This document shows, one piece after another, positions 42,365 to 51,885 of a stretch of DNA of 64,000 nt (position 1 is its first letter; each line of letters opens with the position of its first letter). The position numbers were made by a program, and so were the translations under genes. The notes beneath the pieces are model-generated. The model made no database searches, was not told where the DNA came from, and was given only the letters and a program-made list of their open reading frames with translations. Where the stretch lies: positions 237,514 to 301,513 of the forward strand of contig NZ_HG315685.1 of assembly GCF_000455365.1 (NCBI RefSeq). Direction: 5' to 3'. This DNA comes from Halopiger djelfimassiliensis. GTDB taxonomy: Archaea > Halobacteriota > Halobacteria > Halobacteriales > Natrialbaceae.

Positions 42365-43555
42365 CTACCGCTCTTCCGTGTTCGACCCGTCCCACTCCGC
42401 GAGACGTCGCAGCGATTCTGGTCGACCCAGTACGTGGGCCGTATCCCCCGCCTGCAGACGCGTTTCTCCGTCGGGCAACGCGACGATGGTCCCCTCACCG
42501 GGGTCGTCCTTGCCGGTGCCCTCGCGGTCTCGCTCGAGTGCAAGGACCACCACCGGCAGGGAGTCGACTGCCGTCCCCACGAGGGGATCGGCGGCGTCGA
42601 TGGTCCGCGTCGTGACCGTCTCGTTGGCCGCCCGGAGCAGCGAGACGAGTTCGCGCTCGCCGCCGGGCGTGCCGGGGAGGGTTACGAGCCGATACGCGGC
42701 GTCGGTCTCGAGGTCGGCGGCGTCGTCGGCGTCGATGGCGACGGTCGCGGTCTCGCCCGCGATGCCCCGGAGTTCTCCCTCCGCGAGCCGGCGCGTCGAC
42801 TCGCCGTCGGTGAGCCAGATGCGGACGGCATCGCCGGGGCTCGCGTCGGGCGCGGGATCACCCCGAAGCGCGACGGCGACGGTCCCCGGGGCGAGCGTCG
42901 GTCCGATCCCAGCCGGCCGGCCGCCGACCGCGAGCGATTCGACCGTTCCGTCGGCGGCGATTTCGACGTCGACGTGTCCGATCCCGTAATCGCGCTCGAG
43001 GCGGTCGATCAGTCGGTCGCGTAACTGCTCGGTCGAGAGTCGACGGGGAAAGAGAAACGTCTGGCCCGCCAGCTCGGCCGTCGTGGTTGGGTCGACGGGG
43101 TCGTAGCCGTCGACCTCGTCGATCTCCGCGGGGAGTTCGACGGCGACGACGCGTCCCGCTGCACGGACCAGTTGGCCGACGTCGTCGATGGTCCGCGAGC
43201 CGGCCATCCAGAAGACGTTCCGCGCGAGGTAATCGCCCACTCGGCGGCCCCCGTCGGCGGCGATCGCGCTGGCGAGAAACGCGACGATGGTAAAAACTGC
43301 AGTTTCGGGGTCGAGCAGCGACGTCCTGCCGATGATCGCGTCCTGTAACGCGCTCTGGGTGTTCAGCCAGAGCGCCACCGGCGCGATGCCGACCAGAATC
43401 GCCACGCCCTCCGGGATCGAATCGGCGCTGTACCACCGGAACGCGACCGCCGCACCGGTCGCGGTGCCGCCGGCAAGCAGGGTAAACAGGAGGAGCCACA
43501 CGATCACATCGGACGGGGTCTCGGCCGGGAGCGGTATCGCCTGTGTGACGATCAT
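42365..43555 (-). CDS. TrkA-C (RCK_C) membrane protein 2
   Basis: 396 residues. Three N-terminal hydrophobic helices (about 18-40, 48-67, 83-101) are followed by an extended soluble region with two TrkA-C-like segments. The first is GYDPVDPTTTAELAGQTFLF and RLERDYGIGHVDVEIA; the second ends VALPDGETRLQAGDTAHVLGRPE. RCK_C domains bind ions or nucleotides and control K+ transport. The gene overlaps the preceding partner by 4 bases (ATGA, 43552-43555), so the two are translated together. Stop at 42365. Confidence 0.82.
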   Translation of the reverse strand: MIVTQAIPLPAETPSDVIVWLLLFTLLAGGTATGAAVAFRWYSADSIPEGVAILVGIAPVALWLNTQSALQDAIIGRTSLLDPETAVFTIVAFLASAIAADGGRRVGDYLARNVFWMAGSRTIDDVGQLVRAAGRVVAVELPAEIDEVDGYDPVDPTTTAELAGQTFLFPRRLSTEQLRDRLIDRLERDYGIGHVDVEIAADGTVESLAVGGRPAGIGPTLAPGTVAVALRGDPAPDASPGDAVRIWLTDGESTRRLAEGELRGIAGETATVAIDADDAADLETDAAYRLVTLPGTPGGERELVSLLRAANETVTTRTIDAADPLVGTAVDSLPVVVLALERDREGTGKDDPGEGTIVALPDGETRLQAGDTAHVLGRPESLRRLAEWDGSNTEER

Positions 43556-44790
43556 TGTGCGATCTCCCCCGCGAACGTCTCGACCGACTCCTCCGGGCCC
43601 GCGACGAAGACCTCGTCGCCGGGCTCGAGACGGCGCTCGATGTCGGGGGCGAACACCCACCCGTGTCGGCGACTGCCGGTCTCACTGGTCTGGTGACGTG
43701 TCGCGAGGATCGTTACGTCGGCCGCGACGGTTTCGTCGACCGGCTCGGCCGAACCGACGGTGAGACGGCGGATCACGTAGCCGGCCTGCTTGACCAGCGC
43801 GAAGGCCTCGAACTCCCGGCTCGTGCCGCGCGAGCGGACGATCAGGCGCGGCCGATCCGCCTCGAGGAGGGATTTGACGTCCCAGCGAGGGACGGCGACG
43901 GTCACCCGGCCCGGGCCGCCGGCGGTCGTCCGACTCGGCTTCGCAGCCGGGACGACCGGGTCCGTCTCGCCGCCGTCGGCTGCGGTCGGTTCGGGAGCGA
44001 CCGCCGGCGCGACCGTTTCATTGCCGTCCCCGTCGCTTTCGCTTCGGGCGCTCAGAACCGTCCCGGTGATCGATCGACCGGCGGTTCGAATCGCAACCGC
44101 ATCGCCGCGAGCCAGCCCGGTCGGGACGAGCGTCGTCAGCGAGACCGCATGCGTTCGTTCCGGGACCCGCTGTGAGAGGATTCCCGTGGGCGGGGCTGCC
44201 GCGATGGTCGCACTGGCCCGCTCGTCGATGGTCACGTCGACGTCCGTGAGGTCGTGGTCGGTTCGCAGCCGTTCCTCGAGTCGAGCCTCGAGTTCCGACA
44301 GCGGGAGGTCGGCCGGAAGCCGCCAGGAGCCGTCCTTGAGGGTGTTCCGGAGTTCGGACGACAGCGGCGGATAGCCTTCCATGTCACGGACCTCGCCGGT
44401 TGGCCGAACCGTCACCTGTCCCATCGATCCGACGAGTTCGACGACGTCGGCCGACAGCGTTCGCTGGCGGATCGCGGTCAGCGAGAGCCGGTGGGGCAGT
44501 TCAGCGCCGAGTTTGTCACCCTGATTGTGGGCATAGAGCGCGAGCATGAGTACGACCAGAACCGCGACCAGCAATCGCGGCGACTGAGCGATCGTCGGTT
44601 CGACGAGTCCGAGAAGTCCCCCCTGAATGCTGGCGATCGATAGCGCGAGCACGACGACACCGAACCCGGGCAGCGTCACGCCGGTAAAGTATCGGACGAG
44701 AAAGCCGAGCGAACCGGCGACGAACGCGGGAACGATACCGGTCAGGAGACCGAGATAGAGCCCGAGCAGTATTTCGACCGGAAGCGCCAT
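43552..44790 (-). CDS. TrkA-C (RCK_C) membrane protein 1
   Basis: 412 residues. Hydrophobic helices: VEILLGLYLGLLTGIVPAFV, FTGVTLPGFGVVVLALSIAS and LLVAVLVVLMLALYAHNQ. A soluble part has VRPTGEVRDMEGYPPLSSEL, VDVTIDERASATIAA and VRSRGTSREFEAF, and a C-terminal RCK_C/TrkA-C module (LEPGDEVFVAGPEESVETF). The companion gene overlaps it by 4 bases. Together they resemble haloarchaeal potassium-transport-associated pairs; the transport partner could be the channel encoded divergently from it (44899). Confidence 0.82.
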   Translation of the reverse strand: MALPVEILLGLYLGLLTGIVPAFVAGSLGFLVRYFTGVTLPGFGVVVLALSIASIQGGLLGLVEPTIAQSPRLLVAVLVVLMLALYAHNQGDKLGAELPHRLSLTAIRQRTLSADVVELVGSMGQVTVRPTGEVRDMEGYPPLSSELRNTLKDGSWRLPADLPLSELEARLEERLRTDHDLTDVDVTIDERASATIAAAPPTGILSQRVPERTHAVSLTTLVPTGLARGDAVAIRTAGRSITGTVLSARSESDGDGNETVAPAVAPEPTAADGGETDPVVPAAKPSRTTAGGPGRVTVAVPRWDVKSLLEADRPRLIVRSRGTSREFEAFALVKQAGYVIRRLTVGSAEPVDETVAADVTILATRHQTSETGSRRHGWVFAPDIERRLEPGDEVFVAGPEESVETFAGEIAQ

Positions 44791-44869
44791 TGTGGGCCGG
44801 TTGTGCGGGATCGATAAACGTGTACCGGAAGGCCGGCCTCGAACGACTCGGCGATACGAGAGCGAAGAC

Positions 44870-44877
44870 GTTTATAA
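44870..44877 (+). promoter_or_regulatory. TATA-like box of the potassium channel gene
   Basis: TTTATAAC lies about 26 bases before the ATG at 44899 in the divergent region 44791-44898. Confidence 0.6.
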
Positions 44878-44898
44878 CGGCGAGGCAGAGCGGAGTGT

Positions 44899-46086
44899 AT
44901 GGTCGACGACCGGTCGGCTCGAGCGCGGCGTCCGAACATCCGGCGACGGGTGCGTTCGATGCGAGCGGCCGTGGTGCTCGCGCTGACCGTCGCGTTGCTG
45001 TCGGTCGCGACGGCGATCGTCAACATCGGAATCGACACCGTCGACGGGCCGCTCGCAGCGTACGTTCCCGAAATCGTCCAGAACGCCGCCGGGTTCACGG
45101 GGGCGCTCACCGGGTTCCTGATGGTCGGGAGCGCACTCGCTCTTCGGCGCGGGCTCCGCGTCGGCTGGTGGGCGACCCTGCTGTTACTGCCGCTGACCGC
45201 GGCGCAGGGCCTCCTTCAGGCGAGCCGGTACTCGGTGCCGTTGATCGTCCTCTCGCTGGTGACGATCCCGGTGTTGCTGTTCAGCCGCGATCGGTTCACC
45301 GGTTCGGTCTCGCTGAGTACGACACAGATCGCCGCCGGATCCGCGCTCATCGGCGTTCAGCTGTACGGGACGATCGGCGGCTACGCGCTGCGCGAGCACT
45401 TCGAGGGGATCAGTAGCATCCTCGACGCCTTCTATTTCACGCTGATCACCTCGAGCACGGTCGGGTACGGCGACATCACGCCGGACCCGGCCTCGACCGA
45501 AGGAATGCTGTTTACGATGTCCGTGCTCGTCCTCGGGGTGGCCAGTTTCGGTATCGCCATCGGTGCGCTGGTCGGCCCGGCGATCCAGGCCAGAATCACG
45601 AAAACACTCGGAAGAATGACCGATTCGGAACTCCAGACGCTCGAGGACCACATCCTCGTCCTCGGCTACGGCGAACTGACGGAACCGATCGTCGACGAAC
45701 TCGCGCGGTCCGACGAGGCGTTCGTCGTCGTCACCGACGACCGCGACGTGGCGGCGACGCTCTCGGAACGCGACATCGCCGTCGTTACGGGCGATCCGAG
45801 CGACGAGGGGCCCCTTCAGCGGGCGAAGATCGACCGCACGCGTGCGATCGTCGTCGCCACGAACCGCGACGCCCAGGACGCGCTCGCGATCCTGACCGCA
45901 CGCCAACTCGCGCCCGAGACCCGCATCGTCGCCGCCGCGACCGACCGCGAGAACGCCCGGAAACTCGAGCGGGCGGGCGCGGATACCGTCATCAGCCCGT
46001 CGGTGCTCGGCGGCCACTTGCTGGTGCGTTCGGCCCTCGGCAGCGAGGATACGGATCTGATCGATCGGATCATGAGCGACGAGTGA
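44899..46086 (+). CDS. potassium channel with RCK (TrkA-N) domain
   Basis: 395 residues. Six hydrophobic helices from about 25 to 230; the pore loop between the last two reads DAFYFTLITSSTVGYGDITP, with the K+ selectivity filter TVGYGD. The cytosolic RCK domain (about 250-395) has DHILVLGYGELTEPIVDELA (nucleotide motif), VTGDPSDEGPLQRAKIDRTRAI and GADTVISPSVLGGHLL. This is the archetype of MthK-like or Kch-like channels. K+ is the main osmolyte of haloarchaea. It is divergent from the TrkA-C pair and convergent with the HPP/USP gene. Confidence 0.93.
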   Translation: MVDDRSARARRPNIRRRVRSMRAAVVLALTVALLSVATAIVNIGIDTVDGPLAAYVPEIVQNAAGFTGALTGFLMVGSALALRRGLRVGWWATLLLLPLTAAQGLLQASRYSVPLIVLSLVTIPVLLFSRDRFTGSVSLSTTQIAAGSALIGVQLYGTIGGYALREHFEGISSILDAFYFTLITSSTVGYGDITPDPASTEGMLFTMSVLVLGVASFGIAIGALVGPAIQARITKTLGRMTDSELQTLEDHILVLGYGELTEPIVDELARSDEAFVVVTDDRDVAATLSERDIAVVTGDPSDEGPLQRAKIDRTRAIVVATNRDAQDALAILTARQLAPETRIVAAATDRENARKLERAGADTVISPSVLGGHLLVRSALGSEDTDLIDRIMSDE

Positions 46087-46114
46087 GGAAAACCCCATAT
46101 CGGACGCGACGGGG

Positions 46115-47635
46115 CTACCGGCTGCGACCGCGATGGACGATCGCGACGTCGGTCTCGAGGTCGCGGAGCTTTCGGAACGTCGGCGGGGAGACGAACCGCG
46201 AGGCGGCCGATCGGTCGGTACTCGAGCCGACGAAGACCACGTCGTACTGGAGCGCGACCCGCGACAGGTAGTGGTCGACCGATGCGGTGACGACGTGAGT
46301 CTCGAACCGGCCGGAGAAAGCGTCGACCAGCGCCGCGAGCGTACTCTCGGCCGATCGACGCTGCGATTCGCGATCGATGCACGTACAGACGCTCGTGGGT
46401 CGCCGATCGCCGGTGACTCGCAGTGCGAAGTCGACCATCGCACGGGCGGTATCGCCGGCACCACGAACGGCCACGAGACCGCGGGACCACCGGTGACGAC
46501 CGTCGTTCGAACGGAACGCGATGACGTCGATCTCGCTTTCGAACAGCCCCTTGATGAACGCGGAGAGCCCGCCGCGGTCGCCCTCGGCGTAGGGGGCGAC
46601 GATGAGATCGCAGTTGTTTCGCCGTGCGGTCTGGAGGACCAGGTCCGACGAGCGGCGATCGCTGCTTGCGACGACGACTTCGCAGGGGACGTCGTACGCA
46701 GTCTCGAGGTCGTCAGCGAGGGACTCGAGGGTCCCGACGAGATCGGTTGCGGCCCCGTCGGCGGTCCGTGTACCGACACCGATCGCGGGGGCATCACTGT
46801 CAGCGCTATCGTCGTCGACCGCTTCGGCGGCTCCCCGTACCGCCGTTCCGTCGGCGGATTCGGTGCCGTTTCGTCCGGACATCTCCGTTACGACGCCGAA
46901 GAGGACGACCTTTCCGGCCTCGTGTGCGCCGGCGAGTTCGGCGGCAAAGCGGGCGACGGTCTCCGTCCCAGCGTGCTCGCCGTCCCACATCGGAACGAGC
47001 ACGTGATCGTCTCCCTTGGTCGTCTGGTAGAGGTACTGCGCTCGCTCCTCGTAGAAGCGGTCGCGCCAGACGACGAACGCAGCCGCGACGAACGAACTCG
47101 AGACGACGATGCCGAGCACGTAGGCGAGTTGCGCGTTGCCGGTGACCAACACGAGCAACGCGGTCGAAAACGCCGTCGGCTCCTCGAGATCGAGCGCCCA
47201 GGTGACGACACCGGTAAAGAAAACACCCAGGGCGGCACCGCCTGCGCTGATCGTGCCGCCGTTCAGCCCTGCCGCCGTAGCGCCGCCGTTCAAGCCCGCA
47301 ACAGCGGCCAGTTCGAGGGCGAGCCAGCCACAGAGCGCGCCGACGGTCATTCCGCCGACGAACTTCCCCGGCGTGGAGTATCGGCCCTCGGGATCGGCAA
47401 AGAGCGTGTACGTTCCGGAAGCCAGCGGCGGAAACACGAGAAAGGAGACGGCGGCGGTCGCGTTCGACAACCACGTCACCGCGGCGATCAAAAGCGGCAC
47501 GAACACGAGCACCGAGAGGTGCAAGAGGTTGCCAGTCTGCTCGACCCACCGCAGGAACGCGTCGAGTTCGCGCCGCTCCAGCCGTCGCAGTCGGTGTGCT
47601 CCCACACGGAACCACCGTCGGACCTGCTCGAGCAT
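46115..47635 (-). CDS. HPP-domain membrane protein fused to two universal-stress-like domains
   Basis: 506 residues. An HPP-like membrane domain (about 30-205): LLHLSVLVFVPLLIAAVTWL, VSFLVFPPLASGTYTLFADP and GKFVGGMTVGALCGWLALEL, with a short Gly/Asn repeat AAGLNGGATAAGLNGGTISA. Two universal-stress-protein-like domains follow: about 215-365 (HVLVPMWDGEHAGTETVARF, DLIVAPYAEGD) and about 380-500 (STLAALVDAF, VVFVGSSTDRSAASRF). HPP-USP fusions are known in haloarchaea; the role may be transport or osmotic signalling. Start ATG at 47635. Confidence 0.85.
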   Translation of the reverse strand: MLEQVRRWFRVGAHRLRRLERRELDAFLRWVEQTGNLLHLSVLVFVPLLIAAVTWLSNATAAVSFLVFPPLASGTYTLFADPEGRYSTPGKFVGGMTVGALCGWLALELAAVAGLNGGATAAGLNGGTISAGGAALGVFFTGVVTWALDLEEPTAFSTALLVLVTGNAQLAYVLGIVVSSSFVAAAFVVWRDRFYEERAQYLYQTTKGDDHVLVPMWDGEHAGTETVARFAAELAGAHEAGKVVLFGVVTEMSGRNGTESADGTAVRGAAEAVDDDSADSDAPAIGVGTRTADGAATDLVGTLESLADDLETAYDVPCEVVVASSDRRSSDLVLQTARRNNCDLIVAPYAEGDRGGLSAFIKGLFESEIDVIAFRSNDGRHRWSRGLVAVRGAGDTARAMVDFALRVTGDRRPTSVCTCIDRESQRRSAESTLAALVDAFSGRFETHVVTASVDHYLSRVALQYDVVFVGSSTDRSAASRFVSPPTFRKLRDLETDVAIVHRGRSR

Positions 47636-47728
47636 AGGTTCCGTTGCTCTCGACCCGACGAAAGCTGTTCGGATTCCCGTCGAAGCCGGCCGGTTTGATG
47701 GAGCGCTAGCGGCTCCGAGATCGATCCG

Positions 47729-48364
47729 CTACTCCGGGGCACCCTCGAGGATCGCGACGCCGCTCGAGGCTCCGATTCGCTCGGCTCCGGCATCGATCAT
47801 GGCCATCGCGTCGTCGTAGCTGCCGATGCCGCCGCTGGCTTTCACGGGGAGGTACTCGCTCATCAGTTCGACGTCGGCGACGGTCGCGCCGCCGTCCGCG
47901 AAGCCGGTCGAGGTCTTGACCATCGCCGCGTCGGCCGCGACGGCGGCCTCGCAGGCGCGGCGTTTCTCCGCGTCGGTCAACAGTGCGGTCTCGATGATCA
48001 CCTTCACCGGAATCGGGACCGCGGCGACGAGTTCCGCGAGTTCGGCCCTGACGACGTCGTCCTCGCCGGCTTTCAGCCGGCCAACGTTGATCACGACGTC
48101 GAGTTCGTCCGCGCCGGCCTTCCAGGCGCGGACGCCCTCGCGACGTTTGACGCCGGAGGCGTTCTGTCCGTGCGGAAAACCGATCACCGTCGCGAGCGTC
48201 ACGTCCGGCGCGTAGTCGGCGGCTTCCGCGACCGCGTAGGGTGGAATGCAGGCGTTCATGCCGTTCGCTCGAGCGGCATCGAGGACGTCACGAACGTCGG
48301 CGGTCGTCGTCTCGGGGCCGAGGACGGTGTGGTCGATCCGGGATGCGAGTTCGCTGCGGTTCAT
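47729..48364 (-). CDS. deoC: deoxyribose-phosphate aldolase
   Basis: 211 residues. DeoC cleaves 2-deoxyribose-5-phosphate to glyceraldehyde-3-phosphate and acetaldehyde. TIM barrel with [59 protein letters not shown] and the Schiff-base Lys in [35 protein letters not shown] closes the barrel. It diverges from the R15P isomerase gene, with back-to-back TATA-like boxes in 71 bases. It likely serves nucleoside breakdown along with the phosphorylase, kinase and isomerase downstream. Confidence 0.95.
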   Translation of the reverse strand: MNRSELASRIDHTVLGPETTTADVRDVLDAARANGMNACIPPYAVAEAADYAPDVTLATVIGFPHGQNASGVKRREGVRAWKAGADELDVVINVGRLKAGEDDVVRAELAELVAAVPIPVKVIIETALLTDAEKRRACEAAVAADAAMVKTSTGFADGGATVADVELMSEYLPVKASGGIGSYDDAMAMIDAGAERIGASSGVAILEGAPE

Positions 48365-48387
48365 GGCGGACCGACTCGGCGGACGGC

Positions 48388-48412
48388 CAAAAATCCGCCC
48401 GATCCCTTTTGG
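48388..48412. promoter_or_regulatory. back-to-back TATA-like boxes of deoC and R15P isomerase
   Basis: On the minus strand ATTTTTGG (plus 48388-48395) is about 27 bases before the deoC ATG; on the plus strand CCTTTTGG (about 48404-48411) is about 28 bases before the ATG at 48436. The two divergent catabolic genes therefore share a tight control region. Confidence 0.5.
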
Positions 48413-48435
48413 GGCGTGGTTCGTAATTGTGTCCC

Positions 48436-49470
48436 ATGGATTCGGATGAACCCGCTCCCGCGGTCGACCCGGCAGTCACGGCCACCGCCGAGGACATCGC
48501 GGCGATGCGGATCCGCGGGGCGGCGACCATCGCCGACGCGGCTGCGGCGGCGCTTGCCACACAGGCCGAACGGTCCGAGGCCGCCAGTCCCGAGGCGTTC
48601 AGGCGACAGCTCAGGGCCGCCGCGGCGGAACTCTACGAGACGCGACCGACCGCGGTGAGTCTCCCGAACGCCCTTCGGTACGTCCTCCGGGGGATGGACG
48701 GCGACACCGTCGCGGAACTCGAGTCGTCGACGGTCGCCCGCGCCGAGGCGTTTCGGACCGACCTCGAGCAGGCCCAGCGTCGGCTCGGCGAGGTCGGAGC
48801 GAACAGACTCCGGGACGGCGACGTGGTGATGACCCACTGTCACTCGACGGATGCCCTCTCGTGTATCGAGGCCGCGCTCGATGCGGGCAAACACGTCTCG
48901 GCGATCGTCAAGGAAACCAGACCCAGAAAACAGGGCCACATCACGGCACGGCAGTTACGCGAGTGGGGCGTGCCGGTGACGCTGATCGTCGACAACGCGG
49001 CGCGTCGGTACCTCGACCGGGCGGATCACGTGCTGGTCGGCGCGGACAGCATCGCCGCGGACGGCAGCGTCATCAACAAGATCGGTACCAGCGGGCTGGC
49101 GGTCAACGCCCGCGAGCGTGGCGTGCCGGTGATGGTGGCGGCCCAGACGATCAAGCTCCACCCGGACACGATGACGGGCCATACCGTCGAGATCGAATCC
49201 CGCGCCGAGTCGGAGGTCCTCTCCGAGGAGGAACGGGCCGACATCACCGCCGCAGGGACCGCAAGCGAGGCCGGTGACGGCTCCGGGGACGGTCGTGGAG
49301 ACGACCACGCGGGACTCGAGGTGGAAAACCCCGCCTTCGACGTCACGCCGCCGCGGTACGTCGACGCGATCGTCACCGAACGGGGGCAGTTCCCCCCCGA
49401 AAGCATCGTGACGCTCATGCGGGAATTGTTCGGCGAGACGACCGAGGAACCCTGGGAGACGAGGGGATAA
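48436..49470 (+). CDS. ribose-1,5-bisphosphate isomerase
   Basis: 344 residues, eIF2B-alpha/MtnA-like family. The reaction is ribose-1,5-bisphosphate to ribulose-1,5-bisphosphate. Seen: [40 protein letters not shown] with the catalytic-type Cys, [37 protein letters not shown] with the catalytic Asp, and [13 protein letters not shown]. An acidic Gly/Asp-rich insert (about 277-300) interrupts the C-terminal part before [23 protein letters not shown] at 48436; a GTG at 48427 is less likely. It forms the pentose bisphosphate group with the PfkB kinase and nucleoside phosphorylase. Confidence 0.93.
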   Translation: MDSDEPAPAVDPAVTATAEDIAAMRIRGAATIADAAAAALATQAERSEAASPEAFRRQLRAAAAELYETRPTAVSLPNALRYVLRGMDGDTVAELESSTVARAEAFRTDLEQAQRRLGEVGANRLRDGDVVMTHCHSTDALSCIEAALDAGKHVSAIVKETRPRKQGHITARQLREWGVPVTLIVDNAARRYLDRADHVLVGADSIAADGSVINKIGTSGLAVNARERGVPVMVAAQTIKLHPDTMTGHTVEIESRAESEVLSEEERADITAAGTASEAGDGSGDGRGDDHAGLEVENPAFDVTPPRYVDAIVTERGQFPPESIVTLMRELFGETTEEPWETRG

Positions 49471-49570
49471 CCGGTCGCTATTTCCGACATTATCTTCGAC
49501 AGGACGTTTCAAATAACATACTGGTTATCGATCGGAAAGTGTTTGTCCCTGGTGTGTGCCAATAAGAAGT

Positions 49571-50389
49571 ATGGTATTACCTGAGGGGTTCGTCCTGCCG
49601 CCATGGTACCTTCTCGGTCCGCTCCTCGTGATCCTCGGTGGGACCATCGCGTTCCTGTGGGCGCTCGAGCCACAGGTGACCGATCGAACGGTCCTTGCGT
49701 TCGCGCCGTGGATGCTGTTTGGCTCGACGTTGCACGTGCTGTATCGGATCGACGCCTATCCGGACACCATCGCGGTGTTGTTCTCCGCGCCGAGTGTTTA
49801 CCTGGTGACGGCGGTTATCGGGGGTCTCGTTTGGGTCCTCGGCCTGTTGCTCCATGCAGCGGGGCTGCAACCGACCGAGCGGATTCTGGGAGTGACCGGT
49901 ACCGCGTTCTTCGCCGTCTTCGCGATGTTCGCGATCATCAGCAGCTGGGAGCAGGGTACGTTCCAGCCGTTCTGGCCCGTTATCGCCGTGGTCGTTTCCG
50001 GGGTCGTCACTTCCCTCGCCTGGGTGGCACTCAGCCTCTGGTTTACCGATGTCGCCGCGACGACGGGTGTCACCGGGGCCATCGTCGTCTTCGGGCACGT
50101 CCTCGACGGCGTTTCGACGGCCATCGGCTTCGACGTCCTCGGTGGAGGCGAAGACGTTCCCCTCTCGCAGCTGATCCTCGAGGCCGGCCGGTCGCTGCCG
50201 ACCGCGGAGTACATCGGTGCCGGGTGGCTGTTCGTTCTGGTGAAAGTCGTTCTCGCGTTGCTCATCCTCGGACTCTTCAGGGAGTACGTTCAGGAGCGTC
50301 CGCGCCAGGGACGGTTCCTGCTCGCGTTGATCGCCGCCGTCGGGCTCGGACCCGGGGTCCACAACGTCTTGCTCTTCGTCGTCGCCTAG
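49571..50389 (+). CDS. DUF63 membrane protein
   Basis: 272 residues. Seven or so hydrophobic helices: YLLGPLLVILGGTIAFLWAL, VYLVTAVIGGLVWVLGLLLH, FFAVFAMFAIIS, VIAVVVSGVVTSLAWVAL and LLALIAAVGLGPGVHNVLLF. Conserved FAPWMLFGSTLHVLYRIDAY and VFGHVLDGVSTAIGFDVLG match archaeal DUF63. Function unknown. The ATG at 49571 (MVLPEGF) is preferred to a GTG at 49556. It lies between the isomerase and the kinase on the same strand. Confidence 0.88.
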   Translation: MVLPEGFVLPPWYLLGPLLVILGGTIAFLWALEPQVTDRTVLAFAPWMLFGSTLHVLYRIDAYPDTIAVLFSAPSVYLVTAVIGGLVWVLGLLLHAAGLQPTERILGVTGTAFFAVFAMFAIISSWEQGTFQPFWPVIAVVVSGVVTSLAWVALSLWFTDVAATTGVTGAIVVFGHVLDGVSTAIGFDVLGGGEDVPLSQLILEAGRSLPTAEYIGAGWLFVLVKVVLALLILGLFREYVQERPRQGRFLLALIAAVGLGPGVHNVLLFVVA

Positions 50390-50425
50390 ACTTTTCTCGT
50401 CGGCGCTCGACGTTTCGACCGTCGA

Positions 50426-51328
50426 ATGGTCAGGGTACTTACCGCCGGCCACGTCAACTGGGACGTGACGCTTCGGGTCGATCGGCTCCCCGAAGCCGAC
50501 GGCGAGGCGTCGATCCGTTCACAGCGACAGTCCGGCGGCGGCAGCGCCGGCAACGTCGCCGCGGCGCTTGCCGGCCTCGAGATCGACACCGGGGTGATCG
50601 GCAGCGTTGGCGACGACGACAACGGCCTGCTCGCCAGACGCGAACTCGAAGCGGCGGGCGTCTCGCTCGAGGGGCTTCAGGTCGTCGAGGGGGCGAACAC
50701 CGCCGTAAAGTATCTGCTGGTCGACGACGACGGCGAGGTCGCGGTGCTTGGCAACGACGGCGTCAACGAGGCCGTCGCCCCTGCGGATCTCGACCGATCG
50801 CGGATCCGCGCCGCCGACCACGTCCATCTTACGAGCCAGCGTCCGGACACCGCTGCAGCCATCGCGAGGACGGCAACCGACGCCGGCATCCCCGTCAGCT
50901 TCGATCCGGGTCGCCGACTCGGCGACCGCGACTACAGCGCGGCGCTGGCCGTGGCCGATATCGTTTTCGCCAACGATCGCGAAATCGCCGCGCTGCTTGA
51001 GGACGAGTACGTCGGCTCCGATTTCAGCGATCGCATCGTCGTCGTCAAACACGGGCGCGACGGGGCGGAAGTCCACACGCCGCGTGGCTCCTACGAGCAC
51101 CCCGGGTTCGAGGTCGAGTCGGTCGACACCGCGGGTGCCGGCGACGCCTTCGCTGCGGGGTTTATCGCGGCGACGCTTGCGGACGGGGGCGACTCCCTCG
51201 ACGGAATCGACATCGAGCGTGCACTCGAGTATGCGAACGCGTGTGGCGCTCTCACCGCCAGCCGTGTCGGCACACGCAGCGTCCCGACTGCGGAGGACGT
51301 GACGGACTTTCTCACCACCCAGTTTTAA
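50426..51328 (+). CDS. PfkB-family sugar kinase (likely ribose-1-phosphate kinase)
   Basis: 300 residues, ribokinase fold. Substrate side: GGGSAGNVAAALAGLEIDTG; ATP/anion-hole motif DTAGAGDAFAAGFIAATLAD with the catalytic Asp. Dimer-lid strands at the N-terminus (VNWDVTLRVDRLPEADGE). In halophilic archaea a PfkB enzyme turns ribose-1-phosphate from nucleoside phosphorolysis into ribose-1,5-bisphosphate for the R15P isomerase. The nearby isomerase (48436) and phosphorylase (51886) support that assignment, but sequence alone cannot exclude another nucleoside or sugar kinase. Start ATG at 50426, 36 bases after DUF63. Confidence 0.85.
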   Translation: MVRVLTAGHVNWDVTLRVDRLPEADGEASIRSQRQSGGGSAGNVAAALAGLEIDTGVIGSVGDDDNGLLARRELEAAGVSLEGLQVVEGANTAVKYLLVDDDGEVAVLGNDGVNEAVAPADLDRSRIRAADHVHLTSQRPDTAAAIARTATDAGIPVSFDPGRRLGDRDYSAALAVADIVFANDREIAALLEDEYVGSDFSDRIVVVKHGRDGAEVHTPRGSYEHPGFEVESVDTAGAGDAFAAGFIAATLADGGDSLDGIDIERALEYANACGALTASRVGTRSVPTAEDVTDFLTTQF

Positions 51329-51467
51329 TGGCATCCGGTTGCGGAAATTGTACGGAACCGCGTTCCCGCTGTCGTTCTCACCGGGTGTTGTCTGACGGTA
51401 AGTATATAGGCCGCGACGTTGGCCACTCGGGTAGACAGTCACGGAGACGTGACGGAGAGAGAGAGAC

Positions 51468-51770
51468 ATGACGGAACGAAGGATACGCGAGTCCAACGGA
51501 TGCGATCTCGGTCGGCGCGTCCGGTACGAACGGACGGAAGACGAACCCCCGAGTATCGCCGTTGCAACCGCACTGGCCCACTACCGCGACGAGGAGGTCA
51601 CCGCGGCCAGTACCCGGTTGTACGACTACATCGACCCCGAAGCCCTCGATGCCCTCTTTGCCGAGTCCGGTCGAAGTGGCGCTCGATCGGCCGATCTCGT
51701 CGAGTTCGATGTCGATGAGGCAACGGTTGCCGTCCGACCCGGTCGCGTCGACGTGTTTCCCGCCGACTGA
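51468..51770 (+). CDS. HalOD1 output-domain protein
   Basis: 100 residues with a single HalOD1 domain: SIAVATALAHYRDEEVTAAS, LYDYIDPEALDALFAES and VEFDVDEATVAVRPGRVDVF. HalOD1 is a haloarchaeal output module found alone or after sensor domains; partners are unknown. TATAT at about 51400-51407 is the likely promoter. The sequence GGAGAGAGAGAGAC right before the ATG at 51468 may act as a ribosome-binding stretch. Confidence 0.82.
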   Translation: MTERRIRESNGCDLGRRVRYERTEDEPPSIAVATALAHYRDEEVTAASTRLYDYIDPEALDALFAESGRSGARSADLVEFDVDEATVAVRPGRVDVFPAD

Positions 51771-51885
51771 TCGGTCCCGATAGCCAGCGTGAAACGGGGG
51801 TCACGTCGAACCGCAGGTCGCCGAAACGAGTCCCCCGTTTTCCGCTCTCGAACCTTTTTTCTCGCCACCCGGGGAACCCGGAGGT

